IMG/VR virus record: IMGVR_UViG_3300035670_000717
Location: 1 to 35,866 of that record
From: a virus
Strand: one strand, 5' to 3'
Length of the DNA: 35,866 nt
A model generated the notes under the pieces. It saw only the letters and a program-made list of their open reading frames with translations. It ran no database searches and had not been told where the DNA came from. How positions within the stretch are numbered: the stretch's first letter is position 1; each line of letters starts with the position of its first letter. The position numbers and the translations under genes are program-made. Positions 7,280 through 14,665 of this stretch are shown here, one piece after another.

Positions 7280-9091
7280 ATGGCAAGCGCATATTACACG
7301 ATTGACCTTTACTATGACACGACCCGCAAGGCCCGTATCGTCGATTGGCTCAGCGGCGAATATGAGGCTGAGTATTCCGCCCCTTCGCGGTTGACGCTCA
7401 CGTATCCGGGGGACGGGGACTGGGCCGCTTATATGCGGTATCCATACTACTTGGTGCTTCGGGAACCGTCCGGTACGGCAATCGACAAACTGCTGATTCA
7501 GGAGGCGGTGCGGACGAGGGGACCCGATGGGCAGGTGGTCGTGACGGTCTCGGCTATCGGCATGCTGGGGCAGCTTGGCAGCGAGATAATCAGCTACGAC
7601 ACGGGCGAGTCCGGCGAGACCGTCAGCACGATTGTGGCGGGGCTGTTGGCCCTGCAAAGCAACGGGAAGCTCACGGCGATCACGGCGGGGACTATCGACT
7701 CGGCTTATGGTACTCAGACCCAGGTTCGGGCGTGGAAGCACGTCAGCATTCTGTCGGCCCTGCGTGACCTGCACGATGTCGTGGGCGGTGTCCTGTGGGT
7801 GGATATCGGCGGGGCGTTGCAATGGGATTCGGCCATGCGCGTGGATGTTGGGCAGCATATTCGCGTTGAGAAAAACCTGCCGACCATCGAAGAGACCACG
7901 GACTACTCATCTATCCGGACTCGCGTTGTCGCTATCGGGAAGGGCAGCGGGGAAGACCAACTGACCTCGACGCAGACCAACGCAACGGCCACATGGGGAA
8001 CGATTACGGAGGTTGTCGGGCTCCCGCAGGTGGACGATCAGGATGAATTGGACGCACTCGCGACAGAGTTGGTGACGCAACTATCGGCCCCAAGGCGAAA
8101 GTACCAGATCGGGGTGCTGGACTATTCGTGCTTCGATTGGTCGGAGTACTCCTTCGACGCTATCCGGCTCGGGACTGGTATCGATATCGTGGATGACCAT
8201 TTCCGGCGGGCAACGCACACCTCCGAAGGCGCAACAGAGGCTCTCGTCGTGCATACGGAAGTCATCCGAATCCGGCGCCGCCTTGAGGAACCTTGGGACG
8301 TTGAGGTGGAGGTCGCGAATCCGGATGTTACCGTGAACGCGCCGGAGCGGGCCTATGCGGAAAGCCTCACGGACTACCTCGCGAATCAGGCAATGGACAA
8401 CGCGGGGTATTGGGACAACGGGCTATGGGCCGATGACGTGCCTGAGCTTGCCGGCGTTGAAGCGGGTGGTTGGCCCACGGGCGTTACCGGGCTCGGGACA
8501 GACGTGCAGTCTACCGGGTCGGCAAATGCCGCCGGGGACAATGACGCTGTGGCCCGCGATGACCATGTGCATACCATCACCTATGGAATCGTGGATGACA
8601 TCACAGACGTGACCTTCGCCACGAAGGGTGCGGGGGTGGACTGGAAGCCCGCACGCGGGGATCACCAGCATCAATTTCCACCGGGAAGCAACATCCAGAG
8701 TATCGGCAGGGCGAATGCGGCGGGGAGTGGGACTGCCCCGGCACGCGATGACCACGTGCATAAGGGTCTTCGGTTGTTCGCGGTGTCGGATATCACTGCA
8801 TCACCTGCCGAGGGCGAAGTGTGGACTGTCGGGGATATTGCCGCTGAGGATACCGGGGACGGGGTTTACGAGATCTATATCTGGGTTGGCAACGATTCCA
8901 ACCACGCAACGGAACCCGGAAGCTGGGTGCTTGCAAGCCAGAACTTCCCCGAGGTCGCGAGTTTGCCGGCAATCCCGACGCGCCCGAAAATCGTCTGGTA
9001 CGATGACCAACTTTGGGCGGCGGGGCCTGACCTCACCGAGTGGTATCCTTTGATGACGTATACAACTACGGCAGGGACACCGCCCGGATAA
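7280..9091 (+). CDS. Tail-associated hub protein (Tal / gp27-like) with C-terminal DDHVH repeats
   Basis: 603 residues. The N-terminal 400 residues match the general plan of the baseplate hub (gp27-like, ReqiPepy6 Gp37-like): a strand-rich start with SGEYEAEYSAPSRLTLTYPG, a central RTRVVAIGKGSGEDQLTS and later APRRKYQIGVLDYS. The C-terminal part has three copies of a histidine motif at about residues 413-430, 452-465 and 476-493: ANAAG-x(n)-ARDDHVH, KPARGDHQH and ANAAG-x(n)-ARDDHVH. Such DHxH repeats occur in collar or fibre proteins and may bind metal. No catalytic peptidase or muramidase motif is obvious. The stop overlaps the next gene start as TAATG. Confidence 0.82.
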   Translation: MASAYYTIDLYYDTTRKARIVDWLSGEYEAEYSAPSRLTLTYPGDGDWAAYMRYPYYLVLREPSGTAIDKLLIQEAVRTRGPDGQVVVTVSAIGMLGQLGSEIISYDTGESGETVSTIVAGLLALQSNGKLTAITAGTIDSAYGTQTQVRAWKHVSILSALRDLHDVVGGVLWVDIGGALQWDSAMRVDVGQHIRVEKNLPTIEETTDYSSIRTRVVAIGKGSGEDQLTSTQTNATATWGTITEVVGLPQVDDQDELDALATELVTQLSAPRRKYQIGVLDYSCFDWSEYSFDAIRLGTGIDIVDDHFRRATHTSEGATEALVVHTEVIRIRRRLEEPWDVEVEVANPDVTVNAPERAYAESLTDYLANQAMDNAGYWDNGLWADDVPELAGVEAGGWPTGVTGLGTDVQSTGSANAAGDNDAVARDDHVHTITYGIVDDITDVTFATKGAGVDWKPARGDHQHQFPPGSNIQSIGRANAAGSGTAPARDDHVHKGLRLFAVSDITASPAEGEVWTVGDIAAEDTGDGVYEIYIWVGNDSNHATEPGSWVLASQNFPEVASLPAIPTRPKIVWYDDQLWAAGPDLTEWYPLMTYTTTAGTPPG

Positions 9092-10677
9092 TGGCCTATT
9101 CCTGGACGACACTCAATAGACTGGTAGATGTGACCGTTGCGACCGAGTTCTACAACGAGGTCAAGCGCAAGTGGTTGCGGTCTGGCATTACAGACTACTA
9201 CACGGGCACGGCGTTCAACGAATCGTATCTGTCCGGGCTGGATTCGAGCAGACCGAGGGACTACGCCTATTCGGTGTGGACGTATTGCGAACCGTTCCTG
9301 TTGAAGATGATCGGCTTTGAGGTTTGGGATACCGTCACGTATCCGACGACGTTCCGGGACTCCGACTGGACGGCCTACACGCCATTGGGAGAACCTCCGA
9401 CCCTGACAACGAACCCGGCAAGCTGGCAGGCGTGGGTGACGTTCTGGCGGGCAGAACTCGAAAATCTGAAGTGGGTTGAGAATGTCGCGCCAAGCAATAA
9501 TCGCAGCAACATCTATGACGATTGGATGTCTACCACGTCCCCGAGCCTCATCTGGAATTCCAATCAATGGAGTATAACGCCGGATTTCCCGTCCACACCT
9601 GAAGGCAGCAATAGTTCCACCTATGAGGTCGGGATACAGTTTGGCGTGAAATTCGATACATACGCATGGCAAGACTACCTTACGGGAAGTGTGTATTACT
9701 CGTTCTCCTCAGATTCATTTGGGCTTGATGAGGTCACTGATGAGGATACCGAATTAGGGGCGTTTCAACTTTCCGGAGCATTCGATCCGGACACATTTGA
9801 ATTTGATTCGTCATTGAAATATGGGTTTACATTGAATGTCTATAAGCAGGAGATACAGACATGGGGACTTGATGCGGTAGTTTTTGAGACCACTGGCGTT
9901 CCGGGCGATGTGACGATTGACTATGAATGGAACTCCTCGGGGAACATTACGACCCCAACGCTCGGCAGTGGTAACGGGACAGCAATAGGGGCGTTGAGTC
10001 TTGATGAACGCAGCTTATCCTCGGGGGGTCTTTTGTGGGCGACTACTGGGGGGGCGGACACCGGGTCAGAAACGGGAACATGGGAAAGCGCAATCCCTTA
10101 CGATTCCTCAAAGAAATGGGACGTTACCGAATCCGGCGGCACTATATCCGCGAGACTTGAGTTTCTGTACTCGGTTGGTGTCGGCTCCGGATCGCCATCG
10201 TTTACGGCGACGATGACTGGGACTGGAACCGTAAACCTACAGGTATACAACTGGGGAAATACGTCATGGGAAAACACAGGGCGGTCATTGTCAAGTTCTG
10301 GGTGGTCTGGTACTGCCTCGTCTGTGACCGATGCTAATGTAGGTGGCGGGTCAAATGAGGGGGTGCTGAAGTACCGACTATATGGGACGAGTTTGGGGAC
10401 AAGTGCGAAGGTTTCCATTACTCAGGCTGGCGTTTCTGTCAAGTCTGCGTTGCCCGTTTCTTTCAGCACACTATCCCAGTCCACGATGGTTCTCGGAATG
10501 CATATGAAGTATTACATGAGCGAGGACGCACGCCAACCCGGAAGCTGGGCCGACCCGTTCATATATCAGGATGAGTACGAGTACCTGCTCTGGGGGCGAA
10601 TCGGAATAACGGGGGCGGGTGCGACAGATCCAATATGGGTACTTAGAATGAGGTACAGCATTGATGACCCTTCGTGA
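9091..10677 (+). CDS. Tail tip fibre / candidate receptor-binding protein
   Basis: 528 residues from ATG 9091, chosen because it overlaps the hub stop as TAATG; an in-frame GTG at 9040 would read further into the hub gene. The first 170 residues are aromatic-rich and mixed; residues 170-480 are low in charge and rich in serine, threonine, glycine and tyrosine with beta-strand periodicity, as in fibre stalks and jelly-roll tips. From about 9600 to 10600 the DNA is less GC-rich than the neighbours, often seen in exchanged host-range genes. I do not recognise a family; the call rests on position between hub and lysis genes and on composition. Confidence 0.6.
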   Translation: MAYSWTTLNRLVDVTVATEFYNEVKRKWLRSGITDYYTGTAFNESYLSGLDSSRPRDYAYSVWTYCEPFLLKMIGFEVWDTVTYPTTFRDSDWTAYTPLGEPPTLTTNPASWQAWVTFWRAELENLKWVENVAPSNNRSNIYDDWMSTTSPSLIWNSNQWSITPDFPSTPEGSNSSTYEVGIQFGVKFDTYAWQDYLTGSVYYSFSSDSFGLDEVTDEDTELGAFQLSGAFDPDTFEFDSSLKYGFTLNVYKQEIQTWGLDAVVFETTGVPGDVTIDYEWNSSGNITTPTLGSGNGTAIGALSLDERSLSSGGLLWATTGGADTGSETGTWESAIPYDSSKKWDVTESGGTISARLEFLYSVGVGSGSPSFTATMTGTGTVNLQVYNWGNTSWENTGRSLSSSGWSGTASSVTDANVGGGSNEGVLKYRLYGTSLGTSAKVSITQAGVSVKSALPVSFSTLSQSTMVLGMHMKYYMSEDARQPGSWADPFIYQDEYEYLLWGRIGITGAGATDPIWVLRMRYSIDDPS

Positions 10678-10686
10678 GGAGAACGA

Positions 10687-11628
10687 ATGAACCTGAGTGG
10701 GTTACAACGGACGCTTGTGCGGCAGATCGTGAACATTTTCGAGACGGGGAAACCCGAGGGGGAGTATGGCCGGGTAACGGTTATTCCGGGGGACACGGGC
10801 CACCTGACCTACGGGAGGTCGCAGACCACGTTGACATCGGGTGGGCTATACCTTCTGATCAGGGCGTACTGCGAGACTGACGGGGGTAAGTACCGGGGGC
10901 AGCTACTCGGGTATCTGGGGCGGCTTCGGGCACGGGATACCGCCCTCGACATAGACGCGCACCTACATTACCTTCTTCGTGAGGCCGGGGCTGACCCGGT
11001 TATGAGGATGGTGCAGGATAGTTGGTTTGACCGTGCGTACCTGGGGCCAGCGGAACAGGCGTGTGATCGCCGTGGGTTCGCTGAGGCGTTGTCCCTGGCT
11101 GTGGTCTACGATTCCCATGTCCACGGATCGTGGGCGCTGATATCAGCCCGGACAGACCGGGAAATCGGCGCGGATGCAGCGGAGATACTCTGGGTGGAGA
11201 GATACCTCCGGGTGCGGCGGAAATGGATTGAGACGCACCGCAGGCGCGACCTGAGGCCGACGGTATACCGCATGACGGCCCTCATGCAGCTCGTCGCAGA
11301 GAGACGGTGGAACCTCGAACCTCCCCTGCGCGTGCGCGGGTGGGTGCTGGGAGACCACCACGTGGGGGCCGGGGATGGTTCTGCGGTCTCGGTACGGGCG
11401 GATGAAGGCGACCCGCCATTGCTGTTGCTTCGGCGGTCCTGCCTGAGTGGGCGTTGGGTGCGGCGGCTTCAGGCGGTGCTGGGTATCGATACAGACGGTG
11501 TTTATGGCCCGCAAACGGAGCGGGCTGTCGTGCAATACCAGAAACGCCACGGACTACGGGAAGACGGAATAGTCGGCCCGGTCACGTGGTCTCACCTACT
11601 ACAGGAGGATAAGGATGGCAACGTATAG
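10687..11628 (+). CDS. Endolysin: chitosanase-type (GH46-like) glycosidase with peptidoglycan-binding domain
   Basis: 313 residues, with GAGGAG upstream of ATG 10687. The N-terminal domain begins like GH46 and related lysozyme-superfamily enzymes: an IFETG motif with E19 as likely general acid, then VIPGDTGHLTYGRSQTTL with D36 as likely base, spaced as in chitosanases. The C-terminal 55 residues (about 254-307) are a PG_binding_1 domain with LQAVLGIDTDGVYGPQTERAV and the DGIVGPVTWSHL close. The enzyme should cut glycan strands of the host wall at lysis. It overlaps the holin gene by 14 nt. The substrate may be peptidoglycan and not chitosan, as in other phage members of this group. Confidence 0.85.
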   Translation: MNLSGLQRTLVRQIVNIFETGKPEGEYGRVTVIPGDTGHLTYGRSQTTLTSGGLYLLIRAYCETDGGKYRGQLLGYLGRLRARDTALDIDAHLHYLLREAGADPVMRMVQDSWFDRAYLGPAEQACDRRGFAEALSLAVVYDSHVHGSWALISARTDREIGADAAEILWVERYLRVRRKWIETHRRRDLRPTVYRMTALMQLVAERRWNLEPPLRVRGWVLGDHHVGAGDGSAVSVRADEGDPPLLLLRRSCLSGRWVRRLQAVLGIDTDGVYGPQTERAVVQYQKRHGLREDGIVGPVTWSHLLQEDKDGNV

Positions 11629-11836
11629 TTCGCGGAAATCGGTCGAGAAGGGGGTCGCGGAAGGGGGAATCGCGGGGTCGTTGGCGATCCTGCTCGGGGT
11701 CGCAATGGGTGCGATCAGAGCGAACAACCCCGACCTGCCTTGGGGGACTGAGGTAGACGGGGCGGTCGTTGGCGCGACCACGGGCCTGCTTGCGGGCGTG
11801 GCGAAGTGGTGGAGGAATCGGAAGAAGCATCGGTGA
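11615..11836 (+). CDS. Holin (two membrane helices)
   Basis: 73 residues, with an AGGAGG site at 11602-11607 inside the endolysin end and ATG at 11615. Two hydrophobic helices are visible: about residues 17-34 (GGIAGSLAILLGVAMGAI) and 47-66 (VDGAVVGATTGLLAGVAKWW), followed by a basic tail WRNRKKHR expected to stay in the cytoplasm. Size, topology and position after the endolysin make it a class II-like holin that forms membrane holes and releases the enzyme. It is the last gene of the late operon; a terminator follows 240 nt later. Confidence 0.85.
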   Translation: MATYSSRKSVEKGVAEGGIAGSLAILLGVAMGAIRANNPDLPWGTEVDGAVVGATTGLLAGVAKWWRNRKKHR

Positions 11837-11944
11837 TAGACTACTGGTAATCCGGGAGAGACAACCCGGAGGTGTGATGCTCGGAAAGGCATCGTTATCG
11901 CGGCCCGTCCCAGTGCATGGCGGGGTCGAGTTTTGATAGACTAC
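11834..11944 (+). repeat. 11-bp direct repeat TGATAGACTAC, two copies 100 bp apart
   Basis: Copies at 11834-11844 (over the holin stop) and 11934-11944. Between them lies a TCCGGG/CCCGGA stem (11851-11870). They may be integrase or excisionase arm sites; this is inferred from location only. Confidence 0.6.
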
Positions 11945-11998
11945 GGGTCGCCAAAGGTGCATGACGGCCCAGAAAACCACTGAACATCTGGACACCGA

Positions 11999-12191
11999 TT
12001 GTCACTCGGACGGAAAGAGCCAATAAATCCGGGCACGTGCGGAGAATCCCACCCTCTCCGTTGCATCCACAAGCCCCCGTGAAAACGGGGGTTTTTCTTT
12101 TGGGGCGGGTGTCAAAAAGGGCCAGAAATACCTGAAAAGGTTGTCACTCTGTTGTCACCCCGATTGTCACTCAGGCATCGGGGATTGTCAC
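11999..12191 (+). repeat. Five TTGTCAC repeats near the integrase
   Basis: TTGTCAC occurs at 11999, 12141, 12152, 12164 and 12185. Three copies extend to GATTGTCACTC. The last four are 11, 12 and 21 bp apart, about one or two helix turns, so a protein could bind them on one face. The last copy overlaps the -35 box of the promoter at 12185. Likely arm-type integrase sites or operators. Confidence 0.75.
12074..12100 (+). terminator. Late operon intrinsic terminator
   Basis: Perfect 7-bp stem CCCCCGT/ACGGGGG closed by a GAAA tetraloop and followed by TTTTTCTTT. It faces right and follows the endolysin-holin pair, so it should end late transcription. Confidence 0.93.
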
Positions 12192-12212
12192 TCGTGGGGA
12201 GCATGGTATAAT
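12185..12212 (+). promoter_or_regulatory. Sigma70-type promoter upstream of the candidate small RNA
   Basis: -35 TTGTCA (12185-12190), 16-bp spacer, extended -10 TGG-TATAAT (box at 12207-12212). The -35 lies in the last TTGTCAC repeat, so whatever binds the repeats could control it. Predicted start near 12219. Confidence 0.75.
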
Positions 12213-12218
12213 GTGGGA

Positions 12219-12328
12219 ACCATGTCGGCTACGCCTCTGGGACACGCGAATATAGCCGACCTTCGCGGCGGGGATAGTATCGCCGCCCCTGACGCTCAGG
12301 TATCCGGAGACCTGAGCGTTTCTTTTTC
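12219..12328 (+). ncRNA. Candidate small RNA, about 110 nt, three hairpins
   Basis: A compact transcription unit with no long reading frame: promoter at 12185-12212, terminator ending near 12328. Three stems can form in series: TCGGCT (12225-12230) with AGCCGA (12254-12259); GCGGCG (12265-12270) with CGCCGC (12281-12286); and the 10-bp terminator stem. A short frame from ATG 12222 runs through the terminator to 12365 and is therefore unlikely to be translated whole. The unit points toward the integrase end and sits among presumed attachment-site repeats. Targets cannot be read from the window. It could regulate integrase or host genes, or be a lysogeny-expressed RNA. Confidence 0.55.
12292..12327 (+). 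terminator. Intrinsic terminator of the candidate small RNA
   Basis: Perfect 10-bp stem ACGCTCAGGT (12292-12301) / ACCTGAGCGT (12310-12319) with an 8-nt loop, then TTTCTTTTT. It works only in the rightward direction, because the opposite strand lacks a T run. Confidence 0.88.
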
Positions 12329-12410
12329 CATCGGGCCGGGAAAATGGATAATGATTGCATCGTAATTACGCGAAACGCGGGAATAACTACGTAATGGAAT
12401 TAGGCGCGAA

Positions 12411-13544
12411 TTAGGATTCGGGGAACTGCCCGCGCATGAACTCATACGCCCCGTTGTAGTCCACCTGGGTGTAGTATCGGAGGGTGGTCTGCAAATCCCG
12501 GTGGCCCAATAGTGCCTGATGCAGCTTCGGGTTTGCGCCTCGTCGGGCAAGCCACGTGGCGTAAGTGGTGCGCAGAAGTTTCAGGTGGGCGTGGAAGGGA
12601 AGGGGCGCTTCGTGGGCGGCAGTCTGGACTCGGGACAGAAGGACTCGCGGGGGCCAAGGGGAACCATCGGCGCGGGTGAACACGTGGGCCTCGGGCAACT
12701 GTCCGGAATTTCCGGATAGTTCGAGGGCTTCCCGGATAGGCGGGGTTATCGGGATGTCTACCTGATAACCGGTCTTGATTTGGTCTCGGACTATTCGGTC
12801 GTCGCGCACATCGGCCCACCTGAGGTCTATCGCGTCACTGGGGCGGAATCCCGTCCATGCGATCAGGAGGACTATCGGGTATGCGTCCGGGGAGTGCAGC
12901 CGGACGGCATCGAGGAGGGCATCCCGTTGTGCGTCCGTGAGGGCCGTCGGGGTTGGCCGGGGAACCTGCGGCATAATCCACTTTCGAACAGGGGACGATT
13001 CCAGGAACCCGGCATCCACGCATGCATTGACCCACGACCTCACAATGGCGATGTTGACGCTCTTCGTTTTGGCGGCCCTGTGTCCCGCAGGGTGGAATTG
13101 GTCGGCCCATTGGAGGTATGCCTGTAAGGTCGGCATGGATAGTTGGGATACGCGCCCGATGTGTCGGGCCTTGCAGAACATTTCCAACTCCCTCAGTACC
13201 TGGGAGACCTTCGTTATGGTCTTCGGCTTCCGGCCCAGATATACAAGGTGGGTGTTGACGTACCATTCCGTGAGGGTCGATATGGATGGGTCGGGGGCGG
13301 GGGAACCCGTCTGCGTGGCCGTGGTGATCGCGTCGTGTTCGAGGAGTCGGGGGAGGTGTTGCTCTGCCCACGCGTCCCGGACGGCATTCGCCTCTCGGAC
13401 TGATTCCGTGCCCGTCGAAATCCTGACCCGCCGCCCGGATGGTAGACGTAGGTCGAGATAGAGCGTGGGGTCTGCGGCAGACTTCCGGGCCACGGCGATC
13501 CTGACAGCGTGGTGACCGACGCGGTATATCTCTGACGGGGACAC
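12411..13544 (-). CDS. int: Tyrosine-type site-specific integrase
   Basis: 377 residues from GTG 13544, with GGAAGG five bases upstream. It has an N-terminal arm-binding region (residues 1-85), a SAM-like core-binding domain (about 90-190) and a catalytic domain with R234 (TGFRPSDAIDLRW), K257, R325, H348 (LLGHRDLQTTLRYYTQV) and nucleophile Y358. Box II, normally H-x-x-R, reads K-L-L-R here (K322), a variant known in some family members. It integrates the phage by recombining attP and attB, and marks the phage as temperate. It is transcribed leftward in the same direction as the repressor, with a 138-bp gap. Confidence 0.95.
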   Translation of the reverse strand: MSPSEIYRVGHHAVRIAVARKSAADPTLYLDLRLPSGRRVRISTGTESVREANAVRDAWAEQHLPRLLEHDAITTATQTGSPAPDPSISTLTEWYVNTHLVYLGRKPKTITKVSQVLRELEMFCKARHIGRVSQLSMPTLQAYLQWADQFHPAGHRAAKTKSVNIAIVRSWVNACVDAGFLESSPVRKWIMPQVPRPTPTALTDAQRDALLDAVRLHSPDAYPIVLLIAWTGFRPSDAIDLRWADVRDDRIVRDQIKTGYQVDIPITPPIREALELSGNSGQLPEAHVFTRADGSPWPPRVLLSRVQTAAHEAPLPFHAHLKLLRTTYATWLARRGANPKLHQALLGHRDLQTTLRYYTQVDYNGAYEFMRGQFPES

Positions 13545-13682
13545 GGGAACCTTCCATATGTTGTGGTGTTGACTACTGTTTTTTTTTTCAGTATCCTGAC
13601 GCGCATCGGTGCGCCCCGCGGCTGCAACAGCCGTGCCGGGGATGGCGCGAAATGTGAAGGGAATAGGATGGGTATCAAGTCG

Positions 13683-14096
13683 TTACTCGACGGGTTTGTC
13701 GCGCAAGATCAGGATGGTCAATTGATCCAGTCCCTCATGAGCGGCCTCGACCCAGACGCGGAACTTGCGGGCTTTGTACTCCCGCGCATACTGTCCATCA
13801 AGGATGTCGGCAAGGCTTCGTAAGTCGTTACTTAGTTCCCGCGTTACGCCGGATGACCCCCGTTCCTTTTCGGGGGTCTCGTTGTTTAGATACCCCATTG
13901 ACTCCAGCGTCTCTTCTAATGCCTTCACTTTTTCGTAACCGCCGATGCCGCTGGAACGGAAGTTCGCCAGACCGGACGGGCTGAATCCGGCACGCCTAGC
14001 CAGGGATGAGGCATTCATCCCGGCGGCAACAGCTTCCTCTACCGCGTTCTGCACGGTCTCTCTCCACACCTTTTCGTCTGTCATGTCTACAAGCAT
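13683..14096 (-). CDS. Probable lysogeny repressor (CI-like HTH protein)
   Basis: 137 residues read leftward. An HTH is visible at about residues 22-50 (AAGMNASSLARRAGFSPSGLANF), in which the second helix resembles XRE-type repressors. The C-terminal half is charged and helical and has no S24 peptidase serine-lysine pair that I can see, so RecA-induced self-cleavage is not evident. Either M1 (14096) or M5 (14084) could be the start; GGAAAGGG upstream favours the first. It diverges from the early operon across a 135-bp region with palindromes and lies upstream of int. Assignment as the lysogeny repressor is from this context. Confidence 0.75.
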   Translation of the reverse strand: MLVDMTDEKVWRETVQNAVEEAVAAGMNASSLARRAGFSPSGLANFRSSGIGGYEKVKALEETLESMGYLNNETPEKERGSSGVTRELSNDLRSLADILDGQYAREYKARKFRVWVEAAHEGLDQLTILILRDKPVE

Positions 14097-14222
14097 ACCG
14101 TTTCCCTTTCCATGATTGTAGTCCTCACGTCAACATGACGGATTTTACATTTTTTCGTTTCATAGGGCGAAAAGAGTTGACAAACGTTTCACGTATCCAT
14201 TATAATCTGTTCATGAAAGGAG
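14097..14222. promoter_or_regulatory. Divergent genetic switch region with operator-like palindromes
   Basis: An AT-rich gap between the leftward repressor and the rightward early operon. It contains CGTCA-ACA-TGACG (14128-14140), TTTTCG with CGAAAA 10 bp apart (14152-14173), and AAACGTTT (14182-14189) inside the promoter spacer. The half sites differ, so more than one regulator may bind. The leftward repressor promoter is not clear. Confidence 0.7.
14177..14206 (+). promoter_or_regulatory. Consensus early rightward promoter
   Basis: Perfect TTGACA (14177-14182), 18-bp spacer, perfect TATAAT (14201-14206), followed by an AAAGGAGGTG ribosome-binding site at 14216-14225. It should be strong when not repressed, and the AAACGTTT palindrome in the spacer is a likely operator. 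Confidence 0.92.
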
Positions 14223-14231
14223 GTGGTGAAC

Positions 14232-14426
14232 ATGACCAAACTTGTAAGTTCCGGTGAAGTGGCCCGGATGCTTGGCGTTTCTCGGGCGACGGTGTACCGG
14301 ATGCGGAAGGAGCGGGGACTTCCCTGCACACGCATTTGCGAGCGCACGTTTCGCTACGACGTGGATAAGGTTCAAGAGTGGGTAGCACGGCAACACCTTG
14401 ATTCCAGTATAGCAGGAAAATCGTGA
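14232..14426 (+). CDS. Small HTH protein, excisionase/Cro-like
   Basis: 64 residues from ATG 14232, seven bases after a GGAGG core; a GTG at 14226 lies too close to that site. The product is one MerR/excisionase-type winged helix: VSSGEVARMLGVSRATVYRMRKERGLP, then a wing with CERTFRYDVDKVQEWVARQ. It is the first gene of the early operon, opposite the repressor, which is the place of Cro or an excisionase/directionality factor. The two roles cannot be told apart by sequence; some phages use one protein for both. It overlaps the next gene by 4 nt. Confidence 0.8.
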   Translation: MTKLVSSGEVARMLGVSRATVYRMRKERGLPCTRICERTFRYDVDKVQEWVARQHLDSSIAGKS

Positions 14427-14665
14427 ATATGTTGATGCGGATTGGAAAAGTCGCGGAGATTCTCGGGACAAGCCGGAACACGGTGAAGAAGTACGTAGAA
14501 TCCGGTCACATTCCTTCCGTTCCGTTCGGTCGGGAGCGGAGGGTTCGGGAAGAGGACGTTTGGCGAATCGAAGAGAATGGTGTGCTGATTGGGAAGCGTG
14601 TGGCTTCCCAAACGGTGCGCGGAACCGGGGTCAAGGTGCTGGCCCAACTTAGAGGTGGAGCATGA
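14423..14665 (+). CDS. Second HTH DNA-binding protein
   Basis: 80 residues from GTG 14423 (or ATG 14429), overlapping the previous stop. The N-terminal half is again an excisionase/MerR-type winged helix: IGKVAEILGTSRNTVKKYVESGHIP, then FGRERRVREEDVWRIEENG. The C-terminal tail after residue 50 has no recognisable fold. Two consecutive related HTH genes at the start of the early operon suggest duplication, one acting in the switch and the other as excision factor or early regulator. The promoter at 14177 should transcribe both. Confidence 0.75.
   Translation: MNMLMRIGKVAEILGTSRNTVKKYVESGHIPSVPFGRERRVREEDVWRIEENGVLIGKRVASQTVRGTGVKVLAQLRGGA

Larger units (their letters stand above)
11837..12410. 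other. Non-coding region between lysis genes and integrase; likely contains attP
   Basis: This 574-nt gap has no convincing protein gene. It holds an 11-bp direct repeat, five TTGTCAC repeats, the late terminator, a promoter-RNA-terminator unit and an AT-rich end (12340-12410) with the palindrome CGTAATTACG (12361-12370) and a repeated AATTAGG. Being next to the integrase 3' end and rich in short repeats, it is the best place for the attachment site. The core cannot be fixed without host sequence. Confidence 0.6.

Noticed and set aside
12141-12365. Plus-strand frame of 74 codons over the small RNA region
   Set aside because: It spans repeats, promoter and a strong terminator; a leaderless 47-codon version from 12222 would also be cut by the terminator.
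13563-13823. Plus-strand frame opposite the repressor 3' end
   Set aside because: It contains the T10 run and non-coding gap and lies antisense to a clear HTH repressor; no family resemblance.
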